Assembly: GCF_051020955.1 (NCBI RefSeq)
Contig: NW_027476275.1
Coordinates: 1 to 64,000 of the forward strand
DNA: 64,000 nt
Direction: 5' to 3'
Origin: Megalopta genalis
Lineage: Eukaryota > Arthropoda > Insecta > Hymenoptera > Halictidae
The translations under genes and the position numbers were made by a program. The notes beneath the pieces are model-generated. The model was given only the letters and a program-made list of their open reading frames with translations, was not told the origin of the DNA and did no database searches. Below are positions 14,575-27,970 of the stretch, piece by piece (position 1 is the first letter of the stretch; every line of letters begins with the position of its first letter).

Positions 14575-15744
14575 GCTTCAAATCCATGCGAAACAAATGA
14601 TTTAGCTTCAAATCCATGCGAACCACGTGATTTAGCTTCAAATCAATGCGGAGTAGAAGGTTTATCTTCAAATCCATGCGAAATAAATGATTTAGCTTCA
14701 AATACTTGCGATATAAATGATTTAGCTTCAACTTGAAGCGAAACAAGCGAGTTAGCTTCTAAACCATGCGAAACACATGATTTAACTTCTAATCAATGCG
14801 GAGTAGATGATTTAGCTTCAAATCCATGCGAAACAAATGATTTAGCTTCAAATCCGTGCGAACAACGTGATTTAGCTACAAATCAATGTGGAGTAGAAGG
14901 TTGAGCTTCAAATCCATGCGAAACAAATGATTTAGCTTCAAATACTTGCGATATAAATGATTTAGCTTCAACTGGAAGCGAAACAAGCGAGTTAGTTTCT
15001 AACCCATGAGAAACACATGATATAACTTCTAATCAATGCGGAGTAGAAGGTTTAGCTACAAATCCATGCGAAACAAATGATTTAGCTTCAAATACTTGCG
15101 ATATAAACGATATAGATTCAAATGCATGCGAAACAAACGAGTTAGCTTCACATTCATTCGAAAGACATGATTTAGCTTCAAATCAATGCGAAGAAGAGGG
15201 TTTTTGCATCAAATCCAAGCGAAACACATGATTTGTCTTCAAAGGAATACGAAGTAGAAGGTTTAGCTTCAAATCCATGCGAAACAAATGATTTAATTTC
15301 AAATACTAGCGATGTAAATGATATAGCTTCAACTGGAAGCGAAACAATCGAGTTAGCATCTAATCCATGCGAAACGAATGATTTAGCTTCAAATACTTGC
15401 GATATGAACGATATAGCTTCAAATGCATGCGAAACAAACGAGATAGCTTCACATTCATTCGAAACACGTGATTTAGCTTCAAATCAATGCGAAGTAGAAG
15501 GTTTAGCTTCAAATCCAAGCGAAACAAATAATTTAGCTTCAAATACTTCCGATATAAATGATTTAGCTTCAACTGGATGCGAGACAAACGAGTTAGCTTC
15601 ACATTCATGCGGAACAAATGATTTAGCTTCAAATACTTGCGATATAAACGGAATAGATTCAAATGCATGCGAAACAAACAAGTTAGCTTCACGTTCATTC
15701 GAAGCACATGATTTAGCTTCAAATCAATGCGAAGTAAAAGGTTT
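14575..15744. repeat. Copy of 11401-12570 at 3,174-bp offset
   Basis: Units from 14575 to about 15744 match those from 11401 to about 12570, including the nonsense variants CAACTTGAAGC, GGTTGAGCTTC and CCATGAGAAAC and the frameshift unit (15187-15217 against 12013-12043). The offset of 3,174 equals 106 units minus 6 bp. It is accounted for by the 24-bp unit, two 31-bp units and two single-base losses lying between the copies. Outside these limits the two sequences diverge into different unit orders. Confidence 0.8.
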
Positions 15745-16924
15745 AGCTTCAAATCCATGCGAAACAAATGATTTAGCTTCAAATACTTCCGATATAAATG
15801 ATTTAGCTTCAACTGGAGGCGAGACAAACGAGTTAGCTTCACATTCATGCGAAACAAATGATTTAGCTTCAAATACTTGCGATATAAACGATATAGATTC
15901 AAATGCATGCGAAACAAACTAGTTAGCTTCAAATCCACGCGAAACACATGATTTATCTTCCATGCATTGCGAAGTAGAAGGTTTAGCTTCAAATCCATGC
16001 GAAACAAATGAGTTAGCTTCAAATACTTGCGATATAAATGATTTAGCTTCAACTGGAAGCGGGACAAACGAGCTAGCTTCACATTCATGCGAAACAAATG
16101 ATTTAGCTTCAAATACTTGCGATATAAATGATTTAGATTCAAATCCACGCGAAGCACATGATTTATCTTCCATGCATTGCGAAGTAGAATGTTTAGCTTC
16201 AAATCCATGCGAAACAAATGATTTAGCTTCAAATACTTGCGATATAAATGATTTAGCTTCAACTGGAAGCGAGACAATCGAGCTAGCTTCACATTCATGC
16301 GAAACGCATGATTTAGCTTCAAATCAATGCGAAGTAAAAGGTTTAGCTTCAAATCCAAGCGAAACAAATGATTTAGCTTCAAATACTTGCGATATAAACG
16401 ATAAAGCTTCAAATGCATGCGATACAAACGAGTTAGATTCTAATCCATGCGAAACAAATGATTTAGTTTCAAATACTTGCGATATAAACGATATAGATTC
16501 AAATGCATGCGAAATAAACGAGTTAGCTTCACATTCATTCGAAAGAAATGATTTAGTTTCAAATCAATGCGAAGAAGAGGGTTTTTGCATCAAATCCAAG
16601 CGAAACACATGATTTGTCTCCAAAGGAATACGAAGTTGAAGGTTTAGCTTCAAATCCATGCGAAACAAATGATTTAGCTTCAAATACTTCCGATATAAAT
16701 GATTTAGCTTCAACTGGAGGCGAAACAAACGAGTCAGCTTCAAATCCACGCGAAACACATGATTTATCTTCCATGCATTGCGAAGTAGAAGGTTTAGCTT
16801 CAAATCCATGCGAAACAAATGATTTAGCTTAAAATACTTGCGATCTAAATGATTTAGCTTCAACTGGAAGCGAGACAAACGAGCTAGCTTCACATTCATG
16901 CGAAACACACGATTAAGCTTCAAA

Positions 16925-19240
16925 TCAATGCGAGGTAAAAGCTTTGGCTTCAAATCCATGCGAAACAAATGATTTAGCTTCAAATACTTGCGATGTAAAT
17001 GATTTAGATTCAACTGCATGCGAAACAAACGAGTTAGCTTCAAATCCATGCGAAACACACGATTTGTCTTTAAAGCAATGCGAAGAAGAAGGTTTAGCTA
17101 CAAATCCAAGCGAAACAAATGATTTAGCATCAAATACTTGCGATGTAAATGATTTAGATTCAACTCCATGCGAAACAAACGAGTTAGCTTCAAATCGACG
17201 CGAAACACATGATTTATCTTCCGTGCATTGCGAAGTAGAAGGTTTAGCTCCAAATCCATGCGAAACAAATGATTTAGCTTCAAATACTTGAGATATAAAT
17301 GATGTAGATTCAACTGTATGCGAAACAATCGAGATAGATTCAAATCCATGCGAAACACATGACATTGCTTCAAATCAGAGCGAGGTAGAAGGTTTAGCTT
17401 CAAATCCATGCGAAACAAACGAGTTAGCTTCACAGTCATTCGAAACACGTGATTTAGCTTCAAATCAATGCGGAGTAGAAGGTTTATCTTCAAATCCATG
17501 CGAAACAATTGATTTAGCTTCAAATACTTGCGATATAAATGATTTAGCTTCAACTGGAAGCGAAACAAGCGAGTTAGCTTCTAAACCATGCGAAACACAT
17601 GATTTAACTTCTAATCAATGCGGAGTAGAAGGTTTAGCTTCAAATCCAAGCGAAACAAATGATTTAGCTTCAAATACTTGCGACATAAATGAATTAGCTT
17701 CAACTGGAAGCGAATCAAGCGAGTTAGCTTCTCATCCATGCGAAACAAATGATTTGGCTTCAAATACTTGCGGTATAAACGATATAGCTTCAAATGCATT
17801 CGAAACAAACTAGTTAGATTCACATTCATTCGAAACACATCATTTAGCTTCAAATCAATGAGAAATAGAAGGTTTAGCTTCAAATCCATGTTAAACAAAT
17901 GATTTAGCTTCAAATACTTGCGATATAAATGATTTAGCTTCAACTGCTTGCGAAACAATCGAGTTAGATTCAAATCCATGCGAAACACATGACAGAGCTT
18001 CAAATCAGTGCGAGGTAGAAGGTTTATCTCCAAATCCATGCGAAACAAATGATTTAGCTTCAAATCCTTGCGAAATACATAATTGATCTTCAAAGCTACA
18101 CGGAGTAGAAGGTTTATCTTCAAATCCATGCGAAACAAATGATTTAGCTTCAAATACTTGCTATATAAATGATTTAGCTTCAACTGGAAGCGAAACAAGC
18201 GAGTTAGCTTCAAAACCATGCGAATCACATGATTTAACTTCAAATCAATGCGTAGAAGAAGGTTTAGCTTCAAATCCAAGAGAAACAAATGATTTTGCTT
18301 CAAATACTAGCGATATAAATGATTTAGATTCAACTGCATGCGAAACATGCGAGTTAGCTTCAAATCCATGCGAAACAAATGCTTTAGCTTCAAATACTTG
18401 CGATATAAATGATATAGATTCAAATGCATGCGAAACAAACGAGTTAGCTTCACGTTCATTCGAAGCACATGATTTAGTTTCAAATCAATGCGAAGTAAAA
18501 GGTTTAGCTTCATATCCAAGCGAAACAAATGATTTAGCTTCAAATACTTGCGATATAAATGATTTAGATTCAACTCCATGCGAAACAAACGAGTTAGCTT
18601 CAAATCCACGCGAAACACATGATTTATCTTCCATGCATTGCGAAGTAGAAGGTTTAGCTTCAAATCCATGCGAAACAAATGATTTAGCTTCAAATACTTG
18701 CGATATAAATGATTTAGCTTCAACTGGAAGCGGGACAAACGAGCTAGCTTCACATTCATGCGAAACAAATGATTTAGCTTCAAATACTTGCGATATAAAT
18801 GATTTAGATTCAAATCCACGCGAAGCACATGATTTATCTTCCATGCATTGCGAAGTAGAATGTTTAGCTTCAAATCCATGCGAAACAAATGATTTAGCTT
18901 CAAATACTTGCGATATAAATGATTTAGCTTCAACTGGATGCGAGACAATCGAGCTAGCTTCACATTCATGCGAAACACATGATTTAGCTTCAAATCAATG
19001 CGAAGTAAAAGGTTTAGCTTCAAATCCAAGCGAAACAAATGATTTAGCTTCAAATACTTGCGATAAAAACGATAAAGCTTCAAATGCATGCGATACAAAC
19101 GAGTTAGATTCTAATCCATGCGAAACAAATGATTTAGTTTCAAATACTTGCGATCTAAATGATTTAGCTTCAACTGGAAGCGAGACAAACGAGCTAGCTT
19201 CACATTCATGCGAAACAAACGATTAAGCTTCAAATCAATG
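16925..19240. repeat. Duplicated block, first copy (partner 19535-22560)
   Basis: This stretch reappears downstream at an offset of 2,610 bp (16925-17568 against 19535-20178), then 2,820 bp (from 17641), then 3,450 bp (for example 18307-19098 against 21757-22548). The steps in offset mark a 210-bp insertion and a 630-bp tandem duplication in the second copy. Shared rare variants include GATGTAGATTCAACTGTATGC, GACAGAGCTTC and AAAGCTACACGG. All three offsets are exact multiples of 30. Confidence 0.85.
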
Positions 19241-20184
19241 CGAGGTAAAAGCTTTGGCTTCAAATCCATGCGAAACAAATGATTTAGCTTCAAATACTTG
19301 CGATGTAAATGATTTAGATTCAACTGCATGCGAAACAAACAACTTAGAATCACATTCATTCGAATAACATGATTTAGCTTCAAATCAATGCGAAGAAGAA
19401 GGTTTAGCTTCAAATCCATGCGAAACAAATGATTTAGCTTCAAATACTTGCGATCTAAATGATTTAGCTTCAACTGGAAGCGAGACAAACGAGCTAGCTT
19501 CACATTCATGCGAAACACACGATTAAGCTTCAAATCAATGCGAGGTAAAAGCTCTGGCTTCAAATCCATGCGAAACAAATGATTTAGCTTCAAATACTTG
19601 CGATGTAAATGATTTAGATTCAACTGCATGCGAAACAAACAACTTAGAATCACATTCATTCGAATAACATGATTTGTCTTTAAAGCAATGCGAAGAAGAA
19701 GGTTTAGCTACAAATCCAAGCGAAACAAATGATTTAGCATCAAATACTTGCGATGTAAATGATTTAGATTCAACTCCATGCGAAACAAACGAGTTAGCTT
19801 CAAATCGACGCGAAACACATGATTTATCTTCCGTGCATTGCGAAGTAGAAGGTTTAGCTCCAAATCCATGCGAAACAAATGATTTAGCTTCAAATACTTG
19901 CGATATAAATGATGTAGATTCAACTGTATGCGAAACAATCGAGATAGATTCAAATCCATGCGAAACACATGACATTGCTTCAAATCAGAGCGAGGTAGAA
20001 GGTTTAGCTTCAAATCCATGCGAAACAAACGAGTTAGCTTCACAGTCATTCGAAACACGTGATTTAGCTTCAAATCAATGCGGAGTAGAAGGTTTATCTT
20101 CAAATCCATGCGAAACAATTGATTTAGCTTCAAATACTTGCGATATAAATGATTTAGCTTCAACTGGAAGCGAAACAAGCGAGT

Positions 20185-20395
20185 GAACTTCTAAACCATG
20201 CGAAACACATGATTTATCTTCCAAGCAATGCGAAGTAGAAGGTTTAGCTTTAAATGCATGGGAAACACATGATTTAGCTTCAATTCAATGCGGAATAGAA
20301 GGTTTAGCTTCAAATGCATGCGAAACAAATGATTTAGCTTCAAATACTTGCGATATAAATGATTTAGCTTCAACTGGAAGCGAAACAAGCGAGTT
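20185..20395. repeat. 210-bp insertion related to 29.2 kb units
   Basis: The second copy of the large block has seven extra units here that the first copy (around 17575) lacks. Their combination of CTTCCAAGCAATGCG, AAATGCATGGGAAAC and CAATTCAATGCGGAATAG is found elsewhere in the window at about 29160-29300. This looks like transfer or retention of a unit series shared with a distant part of the array, not local slippage. Edges are set only to the nearest unit. Confidence 0.7.
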
Positions 20396-20460
20396 AGCTT
20401 CTAAACCATGCGAAACACATGATTTAACTTCTAATCAATGCGGAGTAGAAGGTTTAGCTT

Positions 20461-21720
20461 CAAATCCAAGCGAAACAAATGATTTAGCTTCAAATACTTG
20501 CGACATAAATGAATTAGCTTCAACTGGAAGCGAATCAAGCGAGTTAGCTTCTCATCCATGCGAAACAAATGATTTGGCTTCAAATACTTGCGGTATAAAC
20601 GATATAGCTTCAAATGCATTCGAAACAAACTAGTTAGATTCACATTCATTCGAAACACATCATTTAGCTTCAAATCAATGAGAAATAGAAGGTTTAGCTT
20701 CAAATGCATGCTAAACAAATGATTTAGCTTCAAATACTTGCGATATAAATGATTTAGCTTCAACTGCTTGCGAAACAATCGAGTTAGATTCAAATCCATG
20801 CGAAACACATGACAGAGCTTCAAATCAGTGCGAGGTAGAAGGTTTATCTCCAAATCCATGCGAAACAAATGATTTAGCTTCAAATCCTTGCGAAATACAT
20901 AATTGATCTTCAAAGCTACACGGAGTAGAAGGTTTATCTTCAAATCCATGCGAAACAAATGATTTAGCTTCAAATACTTGCTATATAAATGATTTAGCTT
21001 CAACTGGAAGCGAAACAAGCGAGTTAGCTTCAAAACCATGCGAATCACATGATTTAAATTCAAATCAATGCGTAGAAGAAGGTTTAGCTTCAAATCCAAG
21101 CGAAACAAATGATTTAGCTTCAAATACTTGCGACATAAATGAATTAGCTTCAACTGGAAGCGAATCAAGCGAGTTAGCTTCTCATCCATGCGAAACAAAT
21201 GATTTGGCTTCAAATACTTGCGGTATAAACGATATAGCTTCAAATGCATTCGAAACAAACTAGTTAGATTCACATTCATTCGAAACACATCATTTAGCTT
21301 CAAATCAATGAGAAATAGAAGGTTTAGCTTCAAATGCATGCTAAACAAATGATTTAGCTTCAAATACTTGCGATATAAATGATTTAGCTTCAACTGCTTG
21401 CGAAACAATCGAGTTAGATTCAAATCCATGCGAAACACATGACAGAGCTTCAAATCAGTGCGAGGTAGAAGGTTTATCTCCAAATCCATGCGAAACAAAT
21501 GATTTAGCTTCAAATCCTTGCGAAATACATAATTGATCTTCAAAGCTACACGGAGTAGAAGGTTTATCTTCAAATCCATGCGAAACAAATGATTTAGCTT
21601 CAAATACTTGCTATATAAATGATTTAGCTTCAACTGGAAGCGAAACAAGCGAGTTAGCTTCAAAACCATGCGAATCACATGATTTAAATTCAAATCAATG
21701 CGTAGAAGAAGGTTTAGCTT
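20461..21720. repeat. 630-bp (21-unit) tandem duplication
   Basis: The series starting at 20461 (CAAATCCAAGCG, then GCGACATAAATGAATTAG) recurs from 21091 and runs to about 21720. The two copies share TGCATGCTAAAC, CATAATTGATC and CTTGCTATATAAATG variants. The equivalent region of the older copy (17641-18270) is present once and has TCCATGTTAAAC instead of TGCATGCTAAAC, which dates the duplication after the larger block duplication. It produces the 440-codon minus-strand open frame 20431-21753. Confidence 0.85.
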
Positions 21721-22564
21721 CAAATCCAAGAGAAACAAATGATTTTGCTTCAAATACTAGCGATATAAATGATTTAGATTCAACTGCATGCGAAACATGC
21801 GAGTTAGCTTCAAATCCATGCGAAACAAATGCTTTAGCTTCAAATACTTGCGATATAAATGATATAGATTCAAATGCATGCGAAACAAACGAGTTAGCTT
21901 CACGTTCATTCGAAGCACATGATTTAGTTTCAAATCAATGCGAAGTAAAAGGTTTAGCTTCATATCCAAGCGAAACAAATGATTTAGCTTCAAATACTTG
22001 CGATATAAATGATTTAGATTCAACTCCATGCGAAACAAACGAGTTAGCTTCAAATCCACGCGAAACACATGATTTATCTTCCATGCATTGCGAAGTAGAA
22101 GGTTTAGCTTCAAATCCATGCGAAACAAATGATTTAGCTTCAAATACTTGCGATATAAATGATTTAGCTTCAACTGGAAGCGGGACAAACGAGCTAGCTT
22201 CACATTCATGCGAAACAAATGATTTAGCTTCAAATACTTGCGATATAAATGATTTAGATTCAAATCCACGCGAAGCACATGATTTATCTTCCATGCATTG
22301 CGAAGTAGAATGTTTAGCTTCAAATCCATGCGAAACAAATGATTTAGCTTCAAATACTTGCGATATAAATGATTTAGCTTCAACTGGATGCGAGACAATC
22401 GAGCTAGCTTCACATTCATGCGAAACACATGATTTAGCTTCAAATCAATGCGAAGTAAAAGGTTTAGCTTGAAATCCAAGCGAAACAAATGATTTAGCTT
22501 CAAATACTTGCGATAAAAACGATAAAGCTTCAAATGCATGCGATACAAACGAATTAGATTCTAG

Positions 22565-25500
22565 TCCATGCGAAACAAATGATTTAGTTTCAAATACTTG
22601 CGATATAAACGATATAGATTCAAATGCATGCGAAATAAACGAGTTAGCTTCACATTCATTCGAAAGACATGATTTAGCTTCAAATCAATGCGAAGAAGAG
22701 GGTTTTTGCATCAAATCCAAGCAAAACACATGATTTGTCTTCAAAGGAATACGATGTAGAAGGTTTAGCTTCAAATCCATGCGAAACAAATGATTTAATT
22801 TCAAATACTAGCGATGTAAATGATATAGCTTCAACTGGAAGCGAAACAATCGAGTTAGCATCTAATCCATGCGAAACGAATGATTTAGCTTCAAATACTT
22901 GCGATATGAACGATATAGCTTCAAATGCATGCGAAACAAACGAGTTAGCTTCACATTCATTCGAATCAGATGACTTAGGTTCAAATCAATGCTAAGTAGA
23001 AGGTTTATCTTCAAAACGATGCGAAACAAATGATTTAGCTTCAAATACTTGCAATATAAATGATTTAGCTTCAACTGCATGCGAAACAATCGAGTTAGAT
23101 TCAAATTCATGCGAAACACATGATTTATCTTCAAAGCTACGCGAAGTAGAAGGTTTAGCTTCAAATCCATGCGAAACAAATGATTTTGCTTCAAATACTT
23201 GCAATAAAATTGATTTTGATTCAACTGCATACGAAACAAACAAGCTAGATTCAAATCCATGCAAAACACGAGATTTAGATTCAAATCAATGCCGAGTAGA
23301 AGTTTTACCTTCAAATCCATGCGAAACAAATGATTTAGCTTCAAATACTTCCGATATAAATGATTTAGATTCAACTGCATGCGAAACAAACGAGTTAGCT
23401 TCAAATCCATGCGAAACACATGATTTGTCTTTAAAGCAATGCGAAGTAGATGGTTTAGCTTCAAATCCATGCGAAACAAATGATTTAGCTTCAAGTACTT
23501 GCGATATAAACGATAAAGCTTCAAATGCATGCGAAACAAACGAGTTAGCTTCTAAACCATGCGAAACACATGATTAATCTTCTAATCAATGCAGAGTAGA
23601 AGGTTCAGCTTCAAATCCATGCGAAACAAATGATTTAGCTTCAAATCCATGCGAACCACGTGATTTAGCTTCAAATCAATGCGGAGTAGAAGGTTTATCT
23701 TCAAATCCATGCGAAATAAATGATTTAGCTTCAAATACTTGCGATATAAATGATTTAGCTCCAACTGGAAGCGAAACAAGCGAGTTAGCTTCTAAACCAT
23801 GCGAAACACATGATTTAACTTCTAATCAATGCGGAGTAGATGATTTAGCTTCAAATCCATGCGAAACAAATGATTTAGCTTCAAATCCGTGCGAACCACG
23901 TGATTTAGCTACAAATCAATGTGGAGTAGAAGGTTGAGCTTCAAATCCATGCGAAACAAATGATTTAGCTTCAAATACTTGCGATATAAATGATTTAGCT
24001 TCAACTGGAAGCGAAACAAGCGAGTTAGTTTCTAACCCATGAGAAACACATGATATAACTTCTAATCAATGCGGAGTAGAAGGTTTAGCTACAAATCCAT
24101 GCGAAACAAATGATTTAGCTTCAAATACTTGCGATATAAATGATTTAGCTCCAACTGGAAGCGAAACATGCGAGTTAGCTTCAAATCCATGCGAAACAAA
24201 TGATTTAGCTTCAAATCAATGCGAAGTAGAAGGTTTAGCTTCATATCCAAGCGAAACAAATAATTTAGCTTCGAATACTTCCGATATAAATGATTTAGCT
24301 TCAACTGGAAGCGAGACAAACGAGTTAGCTTCACATTCATGAGGAACAAATGATTTAGCTTCAAATACTTGCGATATAAATGATTTAGCTTCAACTGGAA
24401 GCGAAACAAGCGAGTTAGTTTCTAACCCATGCAAAACACGAGATTTAGATTCAATTCAATGCCGAGTAGAAGTTTTAGCTTCAAATCCATGCGAAACAAA
24501 TGATTTAGCTTCAAATACTTGCGATATAAACGATATAGCTTCAACTGGAAGCGAGACAAACGAGTCTGCTTCACATTCATGCGAAAAAAATGCTTTAGCT
24601 TCAAATACTTGCGATATAAACGATATAGATTCAAATGCTTGCGAAACAAACGAGTTAGCTTCACGTTCATTCGAAGCACATGATTTAGCTTCAAATCAAT
24701 GCGAAGTAAAAGGTTTAGCTTCATATCCAAGCGAAACAAATGATTTAGCTTCAAATACTTGCGATATAATTGATTTAGATTCAACTCCATGCGAAACAAA
24801 CGAGTTAGCTTCAAATCCACGCGAAACACATGATTTATCTTCCATGCATTGCGAAGTAGAAGGTTTAGCTTCAAATCCATGCGAAACAAATGATTTAGCT
24901 TCAAATACTTGCGATATAAATGATTTAGCATCAACTGGAAGCGAGACAAACGAGCTAGCTTCACATTCATGCGAAACAAATGATTTAGTTTCAAATACTT
25001 GCGATATAAATGATTTAGATTCAAATCCACGCGAAACACATGACTTATCTTCCATGCATTGCGAAGTAGAATGTTTAGCTTCAAATCCATGCGAAACAAA
25101 TGATTTAGCTTCAAATACTTGCGATATAAATGATTTAGCTTCAACTGGAAGCGAGACAATCGAGCTAGCTTCACATTCATGCGAAACACATGATTTAGCT
25201 TCAAATCAATGCGAAGTAAAAGGTTTAGCTTCAAATCCAAGCGAAACAAATGATTTAGCTTCAAATACTTGCGATATAAACGATAAAGCTTCAAATGCAT
25301 GCGATACAAACGAGTTAGATTCTAATCCATGCGAAACAAATGATTTAGTTTCAAATACTTGCGATATAAACGATATAGATTCAAATGCATGCGAAATAAA
25401 CGAGTTAGCTTCACATTCATTCGAAAGACATGATTTAGCTTCAAATCAATGCGAAGAAGAGGGTTTTTGCATCAAATCCAAGCAAAACACATGATTTGTC

Positions 25501-27970
25501 TTCAAAGGAATACGATGTAGAAGGTTTAGCTTCAAATCCATGCGAAACAAATGATTTAATTTCAAATACTAGCGATGTAAATGATATAGCTTCAACTGGA
25601 AGCGAAACAATCGAGTTAGCATCTAATCCATGCGAAACGAATGATTTAGCTTCAAATACTTGCGATATGAACGATATAGCTTCAAATGCATGCGAAACAA
25701 ACGAGTTAGCTTCACATTCATTCGAATCAGATGACTTAGGTTCAAATCAATGCTAAGTAGAAGGTTTATCTTCAAAACGATGCGAAACAAATGATTTAGC
25801 TTCAAATACTTGCAATATAAATGATTTAGCTTCAACTGCATGCGAAACAATCGAGTTAGATTCAAATTCATGCGAAACACATGATTTATCTTCAAAGCTA
25901 CGCGAAGTAGAAGGTTTAGCTTCAAATCCATGCGAAACAAATGATTTTGCTTCAAATACTTGCAATAAAATTGATTTTGATTCAACTGCATACGAAACAA
26001 ACAAGCTAGATTCAAATCCATGCAAAACACGAGATTTAGATTCAAATCAATGCCGAGTAGAAGTTTTACCTTCAAATCCATGCGAAACAAATGATTTAGC
26101 TTCAAATACTTCCGATATAAATGATTTAGATTCAACTGCATGCGAAACAAACGAGTTAGCTTCAAATCCATGCGAAACACATGATTTGTCTTTAAAGCAA
26201 TGCGAAGTAGATGGTTTAGCTTCAAATCCATGCGAAACAAATGATTTAGCTTCAAGTACTTGCGATATAAACGATAAAGCTTCAAATGCATGCGAAACAA
26301 ACGAGTTAGCTTCTAAACCATGCGAAACACATGATTAATCTTCTAATCAATGCAGAGTAGAAGGTTCAGCTTCAAATCCATGCGAAACAAATGATTTAGC
26401 TTCAAATCCATGCGAACCACGTGATTTAGCTTCAAATCAATGCGGAGTAGAAGGTTTATCTTCAAATCCATGCGAAATAAATGATTTAGCTTCAAATACT
26501 TGCGATATAAATGATTTAGCTCCAACTGGAAGCGAAACAAGCGAGTTAGCTTCTAAACCATGCGAAACACATGATTTAACTTCTAATCAATGCGGAGTAG
26601 ATGATTTAGCTTCAAATCCATGCGAAACAAATGATTTAGCTTCAAATCCGTGCGAACCACGTGATTTAGCTACAAATCAATGTGGAGTAGAAGGTTGAGC
26701 TTCAAATCCATGCGAAACAAATGATTTAGCTTCAAATACTTGCGATATAAATGATTTAGCTTCAACTGGAAGCGAAACAAGCGAGTTAGTTTCTAACCCA
26801 TGAGAAACACATGATATAACTTCTAATCAATGCGGAGTAGAAGGTTTAGCTACAAATCCATGCGAAACAAATGATTTAGCTTCAAATACTTGCGATATAA
26901 ATGATTTAGCTCCAACTGGAAGCGAAACATGCGAGTTAGCTTCAAATCCATGCGAAACAAATGATTTAGCTTCAAATCAATGCGAAGTAGAAGGTTTAGC
27001 TTCATATCCAAGCGAAACAAATAATTTAGCTTCGAATACTTCCGATATAAATGATTTAGCTTCAACTGGAAGCGAGACAAACGAGTTAGCTTCACATTCA
27101 TGAGGAACAAATGATTTAGCTTCAAATACTTGCGATATAAATGATTTAGCTTCAACTGGAAGCGAAACAAGCGAGTTAGTTTCTAACCCATGCAAAACAC
27201 GAGATTTAGACTCAATTCAATGCCGAGTAGAAGTTTTAGCTTCAAATCCATGCGAAACAAATGATTTAGCTTCAAATACTTGCGATATAAACGATATAGC
27301 TTCAACTGGAAGCGAGACAAACGAGTCTGCTTCACATTCATGCGAAAAAAATGCTTTAGCTTCAAATACTTGCGATATAAACGATATAGATTCAAATGCT
27401 TGCGAAACAAACGAGTTAGCTTCACGTTCATTCGAAGCACATGATTTAGCTTCAAATCAATGCGAAGTAAAAGGTTTAGCTTCATATCCAAGCGAAACAA
27501 ATGATTTAGCTTCAAATACTTGCGATATAATTGATTTAGATTCAACTCCATGCGAAACAAACGAGTTAGCTTCAAATCCACGCGAAACACATGATTTATC
27601 TTCCATGCATTGCGAAGTAGAAGGTTTAGCTTCAAATCCATGCGAAACAAATGATTTAGCTTCAAATACTTGCGATATAAATGATTTAGCATCAACTGGA
27701 AGCGAGACAAACGAGCTAGCTTCACATTCATGCGAAACAAATGATTTAGCTTCAAATACTTGCGATATAAATGATTTAGATTCAAATCCACGCGAAACAC
27801 ATGATTTATCTTCCATGCATTGCGAAGTAGAATGTTTAGCTTCAAATCCATGCGAAACAAATGATTTAGCTTCAAATACTTGCGATATAAATGATTTAGC
27901 TTCAACTGGAAGCGAGACAATCGAGCTAGCTTCACATTCATGCGAAACACACGATTTAGCTTCAAATCAA
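22565..27970. repeat. Two 2,761-bp tandem copies
   Basis: The segment from about 22565 to 25325 is repeated at 25326 to about 27970 with a period of 2,761 bp (92 units plus one base). The extra base is the 31-bp frameshift unit, present at 22689 and 25450. Copies are nearly identical. Differences seen include GATTTAGATTC against GATTTAGACTC near 24450/27210, GATTTAGTTTC against GATTTAGCTTC near 24987/27748, and GACTTATC against GATTTATC near 25041/27802. Similarity ends near 27950, where the downstream copy switches to a GCGTAGAAGAAGG unit. Confidence 0.88.

Larger units (their letters stand above)
1..16600. repeat. Left mosaic domain of shuffled satellite blocks
   Basis: This domain consists of blocks of several hundred to about 1,900 bp that recur in different orders. 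Examples are 1-1902 with about 11230-13132, 3160-3930 with 13526-14296, 2961-3227 with 7393-7659, 11401-12570 with 14575-15744, and 5855-6350 with 12059 and 15233 onward. It is distinguished by 31-bp frameshift units, 24-bp units and repeated nonsense variants such as GGTTGAGCTTC. Offsets between copies (11229/11230, 10366, 4432, 3174) are not multiples of 30, because small indels were carried inside the duplicated blocks. No gene or unique sequence is visible within it. Confidence 0.85.
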
